A stretch of 64,000 nucleotides of DNA from positions 1 through 64,000 of the forward strand of contig CAVTFD010000019.1 of NCBI GenBank assembly GCA_963733945.1. The letters run 5' to 3'. Every line of letters starts with the position of its first letter. Positions within the stretch are counted from its first letter, which is position 1. Below are positions 1 to 7,328 of the stretch, one piece after another. The translations under genes were made by a program, and so were the position numbers. The notes under the pieces were generated by a model. That model did not search any database, was not told the origin of the DNA, and was given only the letters and a program-made list of their open reading frames with translations. This DNA comes from AP-15 sp963733945. GTDB lineage: Bacteria > Pseudomonadota > Alphaproteobacteria > ATCC43930 > CGMCC-115725.

Positions 1-217
1 CCGTTTCGGACTCACCGCTGCTCGCCTGCCTCCCGCGGTTCGTCACCACCGCCCACCCATCCTGCCGGATAGAGCCCTTTGGACACGCAGCGGCGAAACG
101 AAAAATGCGGCCAATTCGCCGGATGTTCCACCAGATCGTGTTTCACCGGGTTGAAGTGCGTGTAGTCCAATGCGTGGCAAAGTCCTGATCGTCACGGATC
201 GTATGCCCCCAGTACCG
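1..217 (-). pseudogene. REP-associated tyrosine transposase (RAYT, IS200-like) C-terminal remnant
   Basis: Read on the minus strand, the segment RYWGHTIRDDQDFATH is followed, after one frameshift near position 165, by DYTHFNPVKHDLVEHP and then NWPHFSF and GLYPAGW. These are the typical C-terminal motifs of RAYT (Y1, REP-associated) transposases. The catalytic HUH and Tyr region would lie upstream, but the reading frame is closed above position 217, so only the tail survives here. It is a decayed fragment with no expected activity. RAYTs act on short palindromic REP/REPIN repeats, and hairpin repeats of that kind occur elsewhere in the window (46422-46504, 57661-57742). Confidence 0.8.
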
Positions 218-263
218 AGTCCGTTACACTTTCCGGCCCTACGCCTGCTGTGAAAATGACCGG

Positions 264-659
264 ATGATCGAATTCCTGATGGTTCCCGGCGCACCGGCGC
301 CGGTTGCGCCGTTCAGCCATGCCACCGCGGTCGACGGCTGGCTGTTTGTGACCGGCCAGATGCCGACCGATCCCGAAGACGACCGCGCTCCATTACCTGA
401 TGGAATCGAAGCGCAGACCCGCCGGGTCATCGAAAATCTGCAGCGCGTACTCGCCGGCGCCGGTAGCGCCCTCGACCAGGTCGTATTCGCTCGCGTTTAC
501 TTGACCGAGTTCGAGCGGGATTACGCGGCGATGAACACCGTCTATCAATCCTATTTTGCCCCCGGAAGGCTGCCGGCCCGAACCTGCATCGGTGTTACTG
601 CTCTCGCCCGCGGCGCCCTGGTCGAAATTGACCTACTCGCGCGCAGGACGACCGATTAG
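264..659 (+). CDS. RidA/YjgF/UK114 family protein
   Basis: A 131-residue protein of the usual RidA length. It shows the PARTCIGV motif with Arg106 and the VEID motif with Glu121, matching the Arg105/Glu120 pair of E. coli RidA that hydrolyses reactive enamine/imine intermediates from PLP enzymes. It is a cytosolic, trimeric fold without signal peptide or membrane segment. The ATG at 264 lacks a strong Shine-Dalgarno, but it is the first plausible start and gives a full-length domain. The neighbours (RAYT remnant, frameshifted small gene) do not indicate a pathway, and several RidA subfamilies lack deaminase activity, so the substrate is uncertain. Confidence 0.85.
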   Translation: MIEFLMVPGAPAPVAPFSHATAVDGWLFVTGQMPTDPEDDRAPLPDGIEAQTRRVIENLQRVLAGAGSALDQVVFARVYLTEFERDYAAMNTVYQSYFAPGRLPARTCIGVTALARGALVEIDLLARRTTD

Positions 660-673
660 CATCGTCCTGGTGG

Positions 674-1008
674 TCAGGAACCGATGGCGCGCATCAGCTC
701 GGGTGTTATTTCGCGAAGGAAAGTCTGGGTCGAATGCCGCAGGTCGAGCGCGGCGTAGAATCGCGCGATCATCGGGCGCAGGCCAGGATCATGCAGCAGG
801 TTTTCGTAGACCGCCGCATTGTCCATATCCAACAGGATCCGCAGATCGGCCCGTAGCGCACCTTGGCCGGAATACAGCTTTACCGAACGGAGCCCGCTCA
901 CTTTGCCGCATGCCGGCACGAACTCTTGCGTCATGAAGGTCCAAAACGCCCGACCTCGCTGTCCGAGAGCGAATCCTTCAGGTCAAACTGCCGCACATAA
1001 GCTGTCAT
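674..1008 (-). pseudogene. Frameshifted small hypothetical protein
   Basis: A good ribosome site (GGGAGG) precedes the ATG at 1008, and the reading begins MTAYVRQFDLKDS. After RF, about position 945, the frame is lost. Restoring one T in the run cgtttt gives WTFMTQEFVPACGK and an open frame to the stop at 674, about 112 residues. The product is compact and cytosolic with no signal peptide. I do not recognise the family; length and composition are compatible with a small dimeric alpha/beta-barrel protein, but that is only a guess. It converges on the RidA gene with 14 bp between them. The lesion is a single missing base in a T run, so a base-calling error is as likely as real decay. Confidence 0.5.
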
Positions 1009-1624
1009 CTTTAGCCTCCCGTCGTTGACGTTAACCAATAAAAGCTGCTTTTTTGCTTTTCGGGCCGAGGAGCCGTCGTATACCGCAAGCGCACTGGCGC
1101 ATGCTGGGACGAAGGCCCTCGATCTTCTTCTTTATGTCAGCTTTTCAACGACACCGCCAGCACTAAGGCGACCGGCATATCGATGATATTCCATTTACAA
1201 TGATGGCAATTTGTACCGTTGTGAGGCTCCTCTCATTCGAAATTGCCGCATTCCCTCGTCTCCATGCTGAGCCGCCAGCTCGGGAACCTGATCACCGGCG
1301 GTAAAATTGCCGTAATCGCATCGCATCGTGGCGCCATCGGGGTGCTCCGCGATTGGGCTGCCCTCGCCAATAGAGGAACCTTTTGCTGCAGATTTGCTGC
1401 GGGAGCAGCAAATCGAAGCTCGCTGCTTAATTGCAGGACCGCTGCTGCCCGTTTCGCCGGTCTCCGGTGGTGTTAATACGCTTGTTTAGGCGTGAGGTTA
1501 TGGCGGGTTTTTGCTACCATAAGACCAAAGTCGTTCTGCCGGCGGAGGCCCGCGCGGAGCCGCCCATGCGGCTGGCGGGCGCTCAAACTGGCGGCGCGAG
1601 CCGATCGGTCAGAGGAGGCTTCTC
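1009..1624. other. Intergenic region, about 615 bp, no gene seen
   Basis: No open frame here has coding character. It must hold the promoter for the minus-strand gene starting at 1008 and for the Rieske oxygenase at 1625, whose Shine-Dalgarno AGAGGAGG lies at 1611-1618. The clearest structure is a perfect 10-bp inverted repeat at 1391-1414, listed separately. A pyrimidine-rich stretch at 1040-1060 contains AAAAGC and GCTTTT as short complementary arms. Confidence 0.6.
1391..1414. repeat. Perfect 10-bp inverted repeat (hairpin with GGGA loop)
   Basis: GATTTGCTGC (1391-1400), loop GGGA, GCAGCAAATC (1405-1414). The stem is perfect and the loop is four bases. No T tract follows on the plus strand, so it is not a canonical intrinsic terminator; on the minus strand the downstream bases are also mixed. 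It could be an RNA hairpin in the leader of the Rieske gene about 210 bp downstream, or an operator-like dyad. Confidence 0.6.
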
Positions 1625-2920
1625 ATGGCGACCAGAGCTCCGTTCTTGAAGACGCGGTATGGCGGCTACTTTCACCGCGATGTTCCGGGGGAAGATGCGG
1701 AACTCACCCATGTCGGCCCTGGCACGCCAGGCGGCGAATATCTGCGGCGCTTTTGGCAGCCGGTCTGCTTTTCCGACGAACTGCGCGACCTGCCATATCG
1801 GGTCAAGATCCTCGGCGAGGATCTGGTCGCATTTCGTGACAAGAGCGGTGCCGCCGGCCTGCTGGAATTGCATTGCCCGCATCGCGGCACGTCGCTCGAA
1901 TTCGGACTGATCGGCGAAAGCGGGATCCGCTGCTGCTATCATGGCTGGCTGTTCGGCGTCGATGGGAGGATCCTGGAGACGCCGGGCGAACCGAGCGACA
2001 GCACCCTGAAGGACCGGCTGTTTCACGGAGCCTATCCGATCCACGAGGCCAACGGCATCGTCTTTGCCTATATGGGCCCGCCGGAGCAGAAGCCGGCTTT
2101 CCCAGTCTACGACACCTTTAACCGGCCGGGCTACCGGATGGTTCCGGGCCGGAGATACTGCTTTCCGGCAAACTGGCTGCAGATCCACGAAAATACGATG
2201 GACCCGGTCCATACTGCGTTCCTCCACACGATCGTAAGCGGCGCCGTGTTCACGGAAGAGTTTGGCGTGTTGCCGGAGTTGGACTTCGTCGAGACGCCGA
2301 TCGGCATGGTCTATGTCGCCACCCGCCGGGTCGGCGACAATGTGTGGACGCGAATGGTCGAAGTCGTGCTGCCCAATCTGCAGCAGGTCGCGCCGATCTG
2401 GGAGGACGGCCGCACCGAGCGCTCATTCAGCGGGCCGATGATGAGCCGCTGGGCCGTTCCGCTCGATGATACCAACACGATGCTGATCGAATTCCGCCAT
2501 GTCTGTGAGACCGACAGCACGACGACACCGGAATGGTGGGCCGATCGCAACATCATGCTCCCCGGCCAACTTGCCGCCGATTCCTACGAGGAGGGCCAGC
2601 TGCACCCCGGCGATTACGAGGCCCAGGTCTCGCAGCGGCCGGTCGCCATCCACGGCCTGGAGCATCTCGGCGCCACCGACCGCGGGATCAGCATCTTCCG
2701 CCGCCAGATCCGGCGCGGCATCCGGGCCGTCAAAGCCGGCGACGACCCAGCCGGTCTGTGCCGCGACGCAGGCTCGGTGATCCCGACCTATTGCAACAAC
2801 ACGATCGTGCGCCTTCCGCCGGCGGCGGATCCGGCGATGGATAAGCAATTGATGCGAGAGACCGGACGGCGGCTGGCCGAAGGCTATCTCGCTAACCCGC
2901 CATTATCGAACGGCGGCTGA
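1625..2920 (+). CDS. Rieske [2Fe-2S] non-heme iron aromatic oxygenase, catalytic subunit
   Basis: A 431-residue oxygenase. The N-terminal Rieske domain carries CPHRG (Cys84, His86) and CCYHGW (Cys104, His106), the two Cys and two His ligands of the 2Fe-2S cluster. The catalytic domain has NWLQIHENTMDPVH with Asp193, His196 and His201, matching the bridging Asp and the two His iron ligands of the phthalate dioxygenase type (single alpha subunit, no beta). Such enzymes hydroxylate or demethylate aromatic substrates using electrons from a reductase. The start has an AGAGGAGG ribosome site. A HiPIP gene follows about 36 bp downstream, while ring-cleavage and racemase-fold genes are nearby. No reductase gene is in view. 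The substrate is unknown. Confidence 0.92.
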   Translation: MATRAPFLKTRYGGYFHRDVPGEDAELTHVGPGTPGGEYLRRFWQPVCFSDELRDLPYRVKILGEDLVAFRDKSGAAGLLELHCPHRGTSLEFGLIGESGIRCCYHGWLFGVDGRILETPGEPSDSTLKDRLFHGAYPIHEANGIVFAYMGPPEQKPAFPVYDTFNRPGYRMVPGRRYCFPANWLQIHENTMDPVHTAFLHTIVSGAVFTEEFGVLPELDFVETPIGMVYVATRRVGDNVWTRMVEVVLPNLQQVAPIWEDGRTERSFSGPMMSRWAVPLDDTNTMLIEFRHVCETDSTTTPEWWADRNIMLPGQLAADSYEEGQLHPGDYEAQVSQRPVAIHGLEHLGATDRGISIFRRQIRRGIRAVKAGDDPAGLCRDAGSVIPTYCNNTIVRLPPAADPAMDKQLMRETGRRLAEGYLANPPLSNGG

Positions 2921-2956
2921 CGGGCGGGAGGGAGCAGCGACCTGCTGAGGCGCGGC

Positions 2957-3178
2957 TTGCTGCGCGCCGCGGTGTCGGCGGCGGCTTTCGGAGCGGCGAT
3001 CCCACCGGCCGCGGCGCAGCAAAAGATGTCGGCGGCAGAAGCGCAGTATCAGAACCGCCCGAAGAACGGCTTCAGCTGTGCTGCCTGCGCGCTGTTCCGC
3101 CCGCCTGCCGCCTGCGTTGTCGTCGCGGGGTCAATCAGCCCCAATGGCTGGTGCCGGTTTTTCGATTTGCCGGATTGA
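2957..3178 (+). CDS. High-potential iron-sulfur protein (HiPIP)
   Basis: The mature part matches HiPIP throughout: KMSAAEAQYQ, then CAACALF, PPAAC and NGWCRFFDLP, giving four Cys spaced C-x2-C-x8-C-x12-C for a single 4Fe-4S cluster. A hydrophobic leader ends in AAAQQ, so export to the periplasm is expected. I place the start at TTG 2957. In-frame CTG codons at 2942 and 2945 lie at better spacing from GGGAGGGAG (2928-2936) and would add RRGLLRAA, a Tat-like twin-arginine segment, which suits the folded-export route of HiPIPs. It is tightly downstream of the Rieske oxygenase and probably cotranscribed. HiPIPs carry electrons at high potential, so a donor role to the Rieske cluster is not obvious. 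Confidence 0.85.
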   Translation: MLRAAVSAAAFGAAIPPAAAQQKMSAAEAQYQNRPKNGFSCAACALFRPPAACVVVAGSISPNGWCRFFDLPD

Positions 3179-3192
3179 CCTGCGTGCTCCGA

Positions 3193-3954
3193 CTATAAAG
3201 CCTTGGTCGGACGGATCAGGGTGCGCCACATATGCGCGACCGGACAGTTGTCGTAGCCAAGCCCTTCCTTAGGCTGCTTGAAGTTGCGGCCGATCACGTC
3301 GGTGAAGTCCTCGAGGTTGACTACCACATCCGGTTCGAATGAATAGATGTCATGGACGGTGATCATCCGCGCGGTCATGTACCATTTGTGATCGCGGGCG
3401 CGGTTATACTCGTCCTCGATATAGGGGTCGGGCTTGTAGTCGGCGCCGAAATTCTTGACGTAGGAATCGGGATAGGAATAGCCGACCGATTCGTCGGGAT
3501 AAAAGCGCAGCGCCTGGTGCGCGCGGATCGCCCAGGTCACCTCTGGCTCGACATAAGGCTCGACCAATTGCGCCCCCCAATAGCCGTGGTCGGCGCGGAT
3601 GAAGCCGATCACCCCGATGTCGTGCAACAGGCAGGCGAGCACGACCTTCTCGTCCATGCCGGCGCGGACCGCGTGCCGGGCGCTTTGCAGCAGATGGTTC
3701 GCCGGGCCGAACCGGTATTTGAAGAAATCGACCAATGTCGGCTGCGCCGGCATCTTTGGCAGGCGCGGGTCGTCGCCCATCAGCATGTGGCTGCCTGGCC
3801 GCTGCGCCATTAAGGCCGCGCCGTTGGGCATGGTCATATCGCCATCGGCAAGGTTGAACAGGCGGGACTTGACGATAATGGCGTCATCGAGTTCGCGGAT
3901 CATCTTGTGTTCGAGTGCGTCGGCGCGCTCGGCCAACGTCATCGCATCGTTCAT
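3193..3954 (-). CDS. HD-domain metalloprotein (PhnZ/MIOX-like or phosphohydrolase)
   Basis: A 253-residue cytosolic protein with a helical HD fold. Candidate metal ligands in order are His87 (NHLLQ), His111-Asp112 (LLHDIG), His123 (ADHGYWG), His146 (RAHQAL) and Asp202 (VHDIY). The ADHGYWGA segment after the HD motif resembles di-iron HD oxygenases such as PhnZ more than nucleotide phosphohydrolases, but sequence alone does not settle oxygenase against hydrolase. The start has no strong Shine-Dalgarno. It converges on the HiPIP gene with 14 bp between stops and is divergent from the racemase-fold gene, within a catabolic neighbourhood. Confidence 0.75.
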   Translation of the reverse strand: MNDAMTLAERADALEHKMIRELDDAIIVKSRLFNLADGDMTMPNGAALMAQRPGSHMLMGDDPRLPKMPAQPTLVDFFKYRFGPANHLLQSARHAVRAGMDEKVVLACLLHDIGVIGFIRADHGYWGAQLVEPYVEPEVTWAIRAHQALRFYPDESVGYSYPDSYVKNFGADYKPDPYIEDEYNRARDHKWYMTARMITVHDIYSFEPDVVVNLEDFTDVIGRNFKQPKEGLGYDNCPVAHMWRTLIRPTKAL

Positions 3955-4075
3955 TTCCCGGTCCCTTTCTGATGGCGGGGGATAAGTTAGCTTAGCAGAA
4001 CGGCGCTGCGGGGTCGACAGGATCGCCAGACGATAAGTAGGATCGTTCGGCGAATTTCATAGAAAGGTCCGCGAT

Positions 4076-4795
4076 ATGCCGCGTCATTTCGGCGTCTTGA
4101 TCCCCTCGACGAATACGACTGTCGAGATGGAAGCCCGGCTATTGCCGCCAAGTTATCAGGCGCATATCGGGCGGCTGATGACCAGCGCGCCGGGCCAGAC
4201 CTTTTCGCCACCGAGGGATGACGACGTTGACTATCAGTCGCGGCTGCTGGGGACGGCAAAGGTGGAGCTGGTGATCCTGGCCCAGACCTCGGCCAGCGTC
4301 TTCGCCGACGATTACGACGAGGTTACCACGCGGAGGATGAGCGCCGGGGCCGGCGTGGCGGCGGTGACCTCGGCCCAAGCCGTGGGCCGTGCGGTGAAGG
4401 CATTGGGGGCGCGGCGCATCGCTCTGGTCTCGCCCTATTCGCAGGCGGTCAACCAACGCGCGGCGCATCTGTTCGCGACCAAACACGGGCTCGAAACCGT
4501 GGCGTTCGAAGGTTTTGGCGCCACCGATTCCTATGCGATCGGCAATCTCGGCCCGGAGAATGCGCGCGACGCCTTTGCTCGCATCGACCGGCCAGAGATC
4601 GAGGTGTTTGTCGTCCCCGGTGGCAACTTCCCGACGATGGCCTCGATCGGGGGGTGGGAGCGCGAGTTCGGCAAACCTGTCGTTACCACCAACCAAGCCT
4701 CGATCTGGGCGATGCTGGTAATGCTGAAGACCGGCGACAAAATCGCGGGATATGGCCGCCTGTTAGAAGAAGCGCCGGCGATGCGGACAGCTTAG
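4076..4795 (+). CDS. Maleate isomerase/Asp-Glu racemase-fold protein lacking the catalytic cysteines
   Basis: A 239-residue protein with the two-domain fold of maleate cis-trans isomerase and arylmalonate decarboxylase: the N-terminal STNTT (11-15) loop, then LAQTSASV around residue 70 and PGGNFPT around 181. Family members carry catalytic Cys in these two loops (C-T-S and C-T-N-x-P). Here they are Gln70 and Pro181-Gly-Gly, and the whole protein has no cysteine at all. Classical two-Cys isomerase chemistry is therefore impossible; it may bind a dicarboxylate, decarboxylate or isomerise by another mechanism, or be regulatory. Its stop overlaps the convergent LigB-type gene by 4 bp. Confidence 0.8.
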   Translation: MPRHFGVLIPSTNTTVEMEARLLPPSYQAHIGRLMTSAPGQTFSPPRDDDVDYQSRLLGTAKVELVILAQTSASVFADDYDEVTTRRMSAGAGVAAVTSAQAVGRAVKALGARRIALVSPYSQAVNQRAAHLFATKHGLETVAFEGFGATDSYAIGNLGPENARDAFARIDRPEIEVFVVPGGNFPTMASIGGWEREFGKPVVTTNQASIWAMLVMLKTGDKIAGYGRLLEEAPAMRTA

Positions 4796-5844
4796 GGCAG
4801 GTAGTAGGCGAAGACGACCGGGGAGACGAAGGCCCAGGTCTCGATAAAGGTCGAGCGGTCGGGTTTGCGGCCGAGTTCTTCCATCGCGCCCAAGAGGCAG
4901 AACCAGTTCAGCACCTCATGCTGGCCGCTGTCCTCGATCTGGTCGGTGGTATAGCCATGCCAGGTCGCGTAATCGCCCTTCTCCAAGGCTTCGTACAGGC
5001 AGCGATCGGCTGGCACGTCGGGCCATAGCTGGTAGTTCTTTTCGGTCAGGAACGAGTGCGACCAACTCGACGAGGCGACGATCGCGGTGCGCCACGGGCT
5101 TTGGGCCATGACCCGCGCCGCGGCGGCCCCGACCTCCATGCAGCGCAAGGGGTTTGGCGAGGGCGGGTCGAGGGTGCGGATGTCGTCGCGCATCGCCAAG
5201 GGCAGGCGCAGCCCGCGCGCGGCGTTGACCCGGCGGCCATAGCAGTTCACGGATATTGGCAAAAGCGGGTAATCGAACCCGGTCCGGTCGTCATCCAACA
5301 GCAGAATAGTGTTCTCGAAGGCGTGGCCCAGCGAGTGGTGCAACGGCTTATAGGCATAAGCCATGTCGATCCCGCTCTCGATCAGACCGGTCGCGAGATA
5401 TTTGCCGGCCTCGCGATGGCCCTTCAGGCGGAAGGTCGTGTCGGCGGCCTCGCCCCACGGGTTGTCGGGCGAGCGGCGATGCTTCCACGGCTGGATGTCG
5501 CGATCCTCATAAGCGAGCACGGCAAAGGGCGGGACGATATCCTCTTTGAAATTTTCGTACTGGTCGTCGCCGAACATGACGATCACGTCTGGCTTGAACT
5601 CGTCGAGCGCGCGGCGCGCCTCGGCGAAATGGCGGCGGTAGACTTCGCGCGCGCGCCCGGCCGCCGACGCGCCCCAATCGTTGCCGAGTTCCTCGCGCAA
5701 TTGCGGCGGCCAGTTCGCCGGGTCCTTTGCCGCTTCGGGCATGTCCGGGTCGTCGAGGGATGTCCGCATCATAAACGTCCAGTCCTCGTCCCGACGCAGC
5801 ATAACCGGCCGGTGCGTGCACCCCAATCCCAGGATCTCGGCCAT
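4792..5844 (-). CDS. Class III extradiol ring-cleavage dioxygenase, catalytic (LigB-like) subunit family
   Basis: 350 residues of the LigB/class III extradiol dioxygenase superfamily. Recognisable features are the N-terminal GLGCTHRPV, the segment DVIVMFGDDQYENF, KPLHHSLGHAF, and the late SSSWSHSF motif, which supply the conserved His and acidic residues around the ferrous ion. Members open catechol-type rings or process related cyclic substrates. It fits with the Rieske oxygenase 2 kb away (hydroxylation followed by ring opening), although it is on the opposite strand. It converges on the racemase-fold gene with a 4-bp overlap. The gtlA gene (gltA) upstream is 62 bp away and may share transcription. 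Confidence 0.82.
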   Translation of the reverse strand: MAEILGLGCTHRPVMLRRDEDWTFMMRTSLDDPDMPEAAKDPANWPPQLREELGNDWGASAAGRAREVYRRHFAEARRALDEFKPDVIVMFGDDQYENFKEDIVPPFAVLAYEDRDIQPWKHRRSPDNPWGEAADTTFRLKGHREAGKYLATGLIESGIDMAYAYKPLHHSLGHAFENTILLLDDDRTGFDYPLLPISVNCYGRRVNAARGLRLPLAMRDDIRTLDPPSPNPLRCMEVGAAAARVMAQSPWRTAIVASSSWSHSFLTEKNYQLWPDVPADRCLYEALEKGDYATWHGYTTDQIEDSGQHEVLNWFCLLGAMEELGRKPDRSTFIETWAFVSPVVFAYYLP

Positions 5845-5906
5845 TGGCTTCCCTCCCTCCGACGATTACTTTGCCTTGTCTTCTGGCGCGATCGGGCGGA
5901 GGCGGC

Positions 5907-7220
5907 TCAGCCGCGCTCCGCGAGCGACACGTAATGGCGCTGATCCGAGCCGGTAAACAGCTGGCGCGGGCGCATCAGCTTGGCATCGGTGTCCTCGATC
6001 ATCTCGGTCCATTGCGCGACCCAGCCGACGGTGCGGGCGATCGCGAACAGCACGGTGAACATCGAGACCGGAAAGCCCATCGCTTTCAGGATGATTCCCG
6101 AGTAGAAGTCAACGTTCGGATAAAGCCGCCGCTTTATAAAATAATCATCGTTCAGCGCGATTTTCTCAAGTTCCTTTGCCAGGTCGAGCAATGGGTCGTT
6201 TGTGATTCCGAGCTCGTCGAGCACCTCGTGAAAGCTGTCGCGCAGGACGTGGGCGCGTGGGTCGTAGTTCTTGTAGACGCGGTGCCCAAAGCCGAACAGC
6301 AGCTCGTTGTCTTCCTTCGATTTGACGTGATCAAGGAATTCCTTGATGTGCGATTTGTCGCCGATGCGATCCAGCATCTTCAAGACTGCCTCGTTGGCCC
6401 CGCCATGCGCCGGGCCCCAAAGCGAGGCGATGCCGGCGGCGATACAGGCAAACGGATTGGCGCCGCTCGACCCGGCATTGCGAACTGTCGCCGTCGATGC
6501 GTTCTGCTCATGGTCCGCATGCAGGATAAAAATCCGGTCCATCGCCCGTGCCAGAATCGGGTTGACCTTGTAGTCTTCACATGGGACAGCAAACGTCATG
6601 TGCAGGAAGTTCTCGGCGTAGCCCAGCGAATTCTGCGGGTAGATGAACGGCTGGCCATTCGAATATTTGTAAGCCATCGCCGCGATCGTCGGCATCTTGG
6701 CGATCAGCCGGTAGGATGCGACCATCCGCTGATAGGGGTCATGGATGTCGGTCGAGTCGTGGTAGAATGCCGACAGCGCGCCAACCACTCCGCACATGAC
6801 CGCCATCGGGTGAGCGTCGCGGCGAAAGCCCCGGAAAAAGGTCGTCAGCTGCTCGTGCACCATCGTGTGGTGGGTGATGTCGTGGACGAATTGCGCCTTT
6901 TCTTTCGCCGTCGGCAACTCGCCGTTGAGCAACAGGTAGGCTACTTCGAGAAAATCGCTTTTGTCCGCCAGCTCTTGGATCGGATAGCCGCGGTACATAA
7001 GGATGCCTTCGTCGCCGTCGATATAGGTGATGCTCGAACGGCAGGCGGCAGTGGCCATAAAGCCCGGATCGTAGGTGAAGTGCCCGGTCAGGCCGTAGAG
7101 CTTGCGGATGTCGATTACCTTGGGCCCGATCGTTCCGCCCAGCACCGGAAGATCAACCGATTTGCCGGTTTCATTGTCGGTCAACGTCACCGTGCCGGTC
7201 GTCATATTGTTCCCATCCAT
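5907..7220 (-). CDS. gltA: Citrate synthase (type II, hexameric)
   Basis: About 437 residues, the length of NADH-sensitive type II bacterial citrate synthase. It has GPAHGGANE with the active-site His, FGHRVYKNYDPR with the second His and substrate-binding Arg, and YPNVDFYSG with the catalytic Asp. It condenses acetyl-CoA and oxaloacetate at the entry of the TCA cycle in the cytosol. I choose the ATG at 7220 because AGAGGTG precedes it at proper spacing; a start 45 bp upstream lacks this. It lies downstream of gltX on the same strand with about 108 bp between them, an arrangement common in alphaproteobacteria. The gene is intact, unlike several others here. Confidence 0.96.
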   Translation of the reverse strand: MDGNNMTTGTVTLTDNETGKSVDLPVLGGTIGPKVIDIRKLYGLTGHFTYDPGFMATAACRSSITYIDGDEGILMYRGYPIQELADKSDFLEVAYLLLNGELPTAKEKAQFVHDITHHTMVHEQLTTFFRGFRRDAHPMAVMCGVVGALSAFYHDSTDIHDPYQRMVASYRLIAKMPTIAAMAYKYSNGQPFIYPQNSLGYAENFLHMTFAVPCEDYKVNPILARAMDRIFILHADHEQNASTATVRNAGSSGANPFACIAAGIASLWGPAHGGANEAVLKMLDRIGDKSHIKEFLDHVKSKEDNELLFGFGHRVYKNYDPRAHVLRDSFHEVLDELGITNDPLLDLAKELEKIALNDDYFIKRRLYPNVDFYSGIILKAMGFPVSMFTVLFAIARTVGWVAQWTEMIEDTDAKLMRPRQLFTGSDQRHYVSLAERG

Positions 7221-7328
7221 CGCTGCACCTCTGGTTGCCGCGCCCGCTGGCGATTGCCGAATCAACCGGGAAAATAGTCTTCCTCGCGCCGGTTGGCAAA
7301 CCGTTCGCAGGTGCGAGATGGCGGGTCC

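Noticed and set aside
5844..7277. Long plus-strand open frame antisense to gltA
   Set aside because: It is a GC-rich antisense shadow of a well-supported citrate synthase; no family motif or ribosome site.
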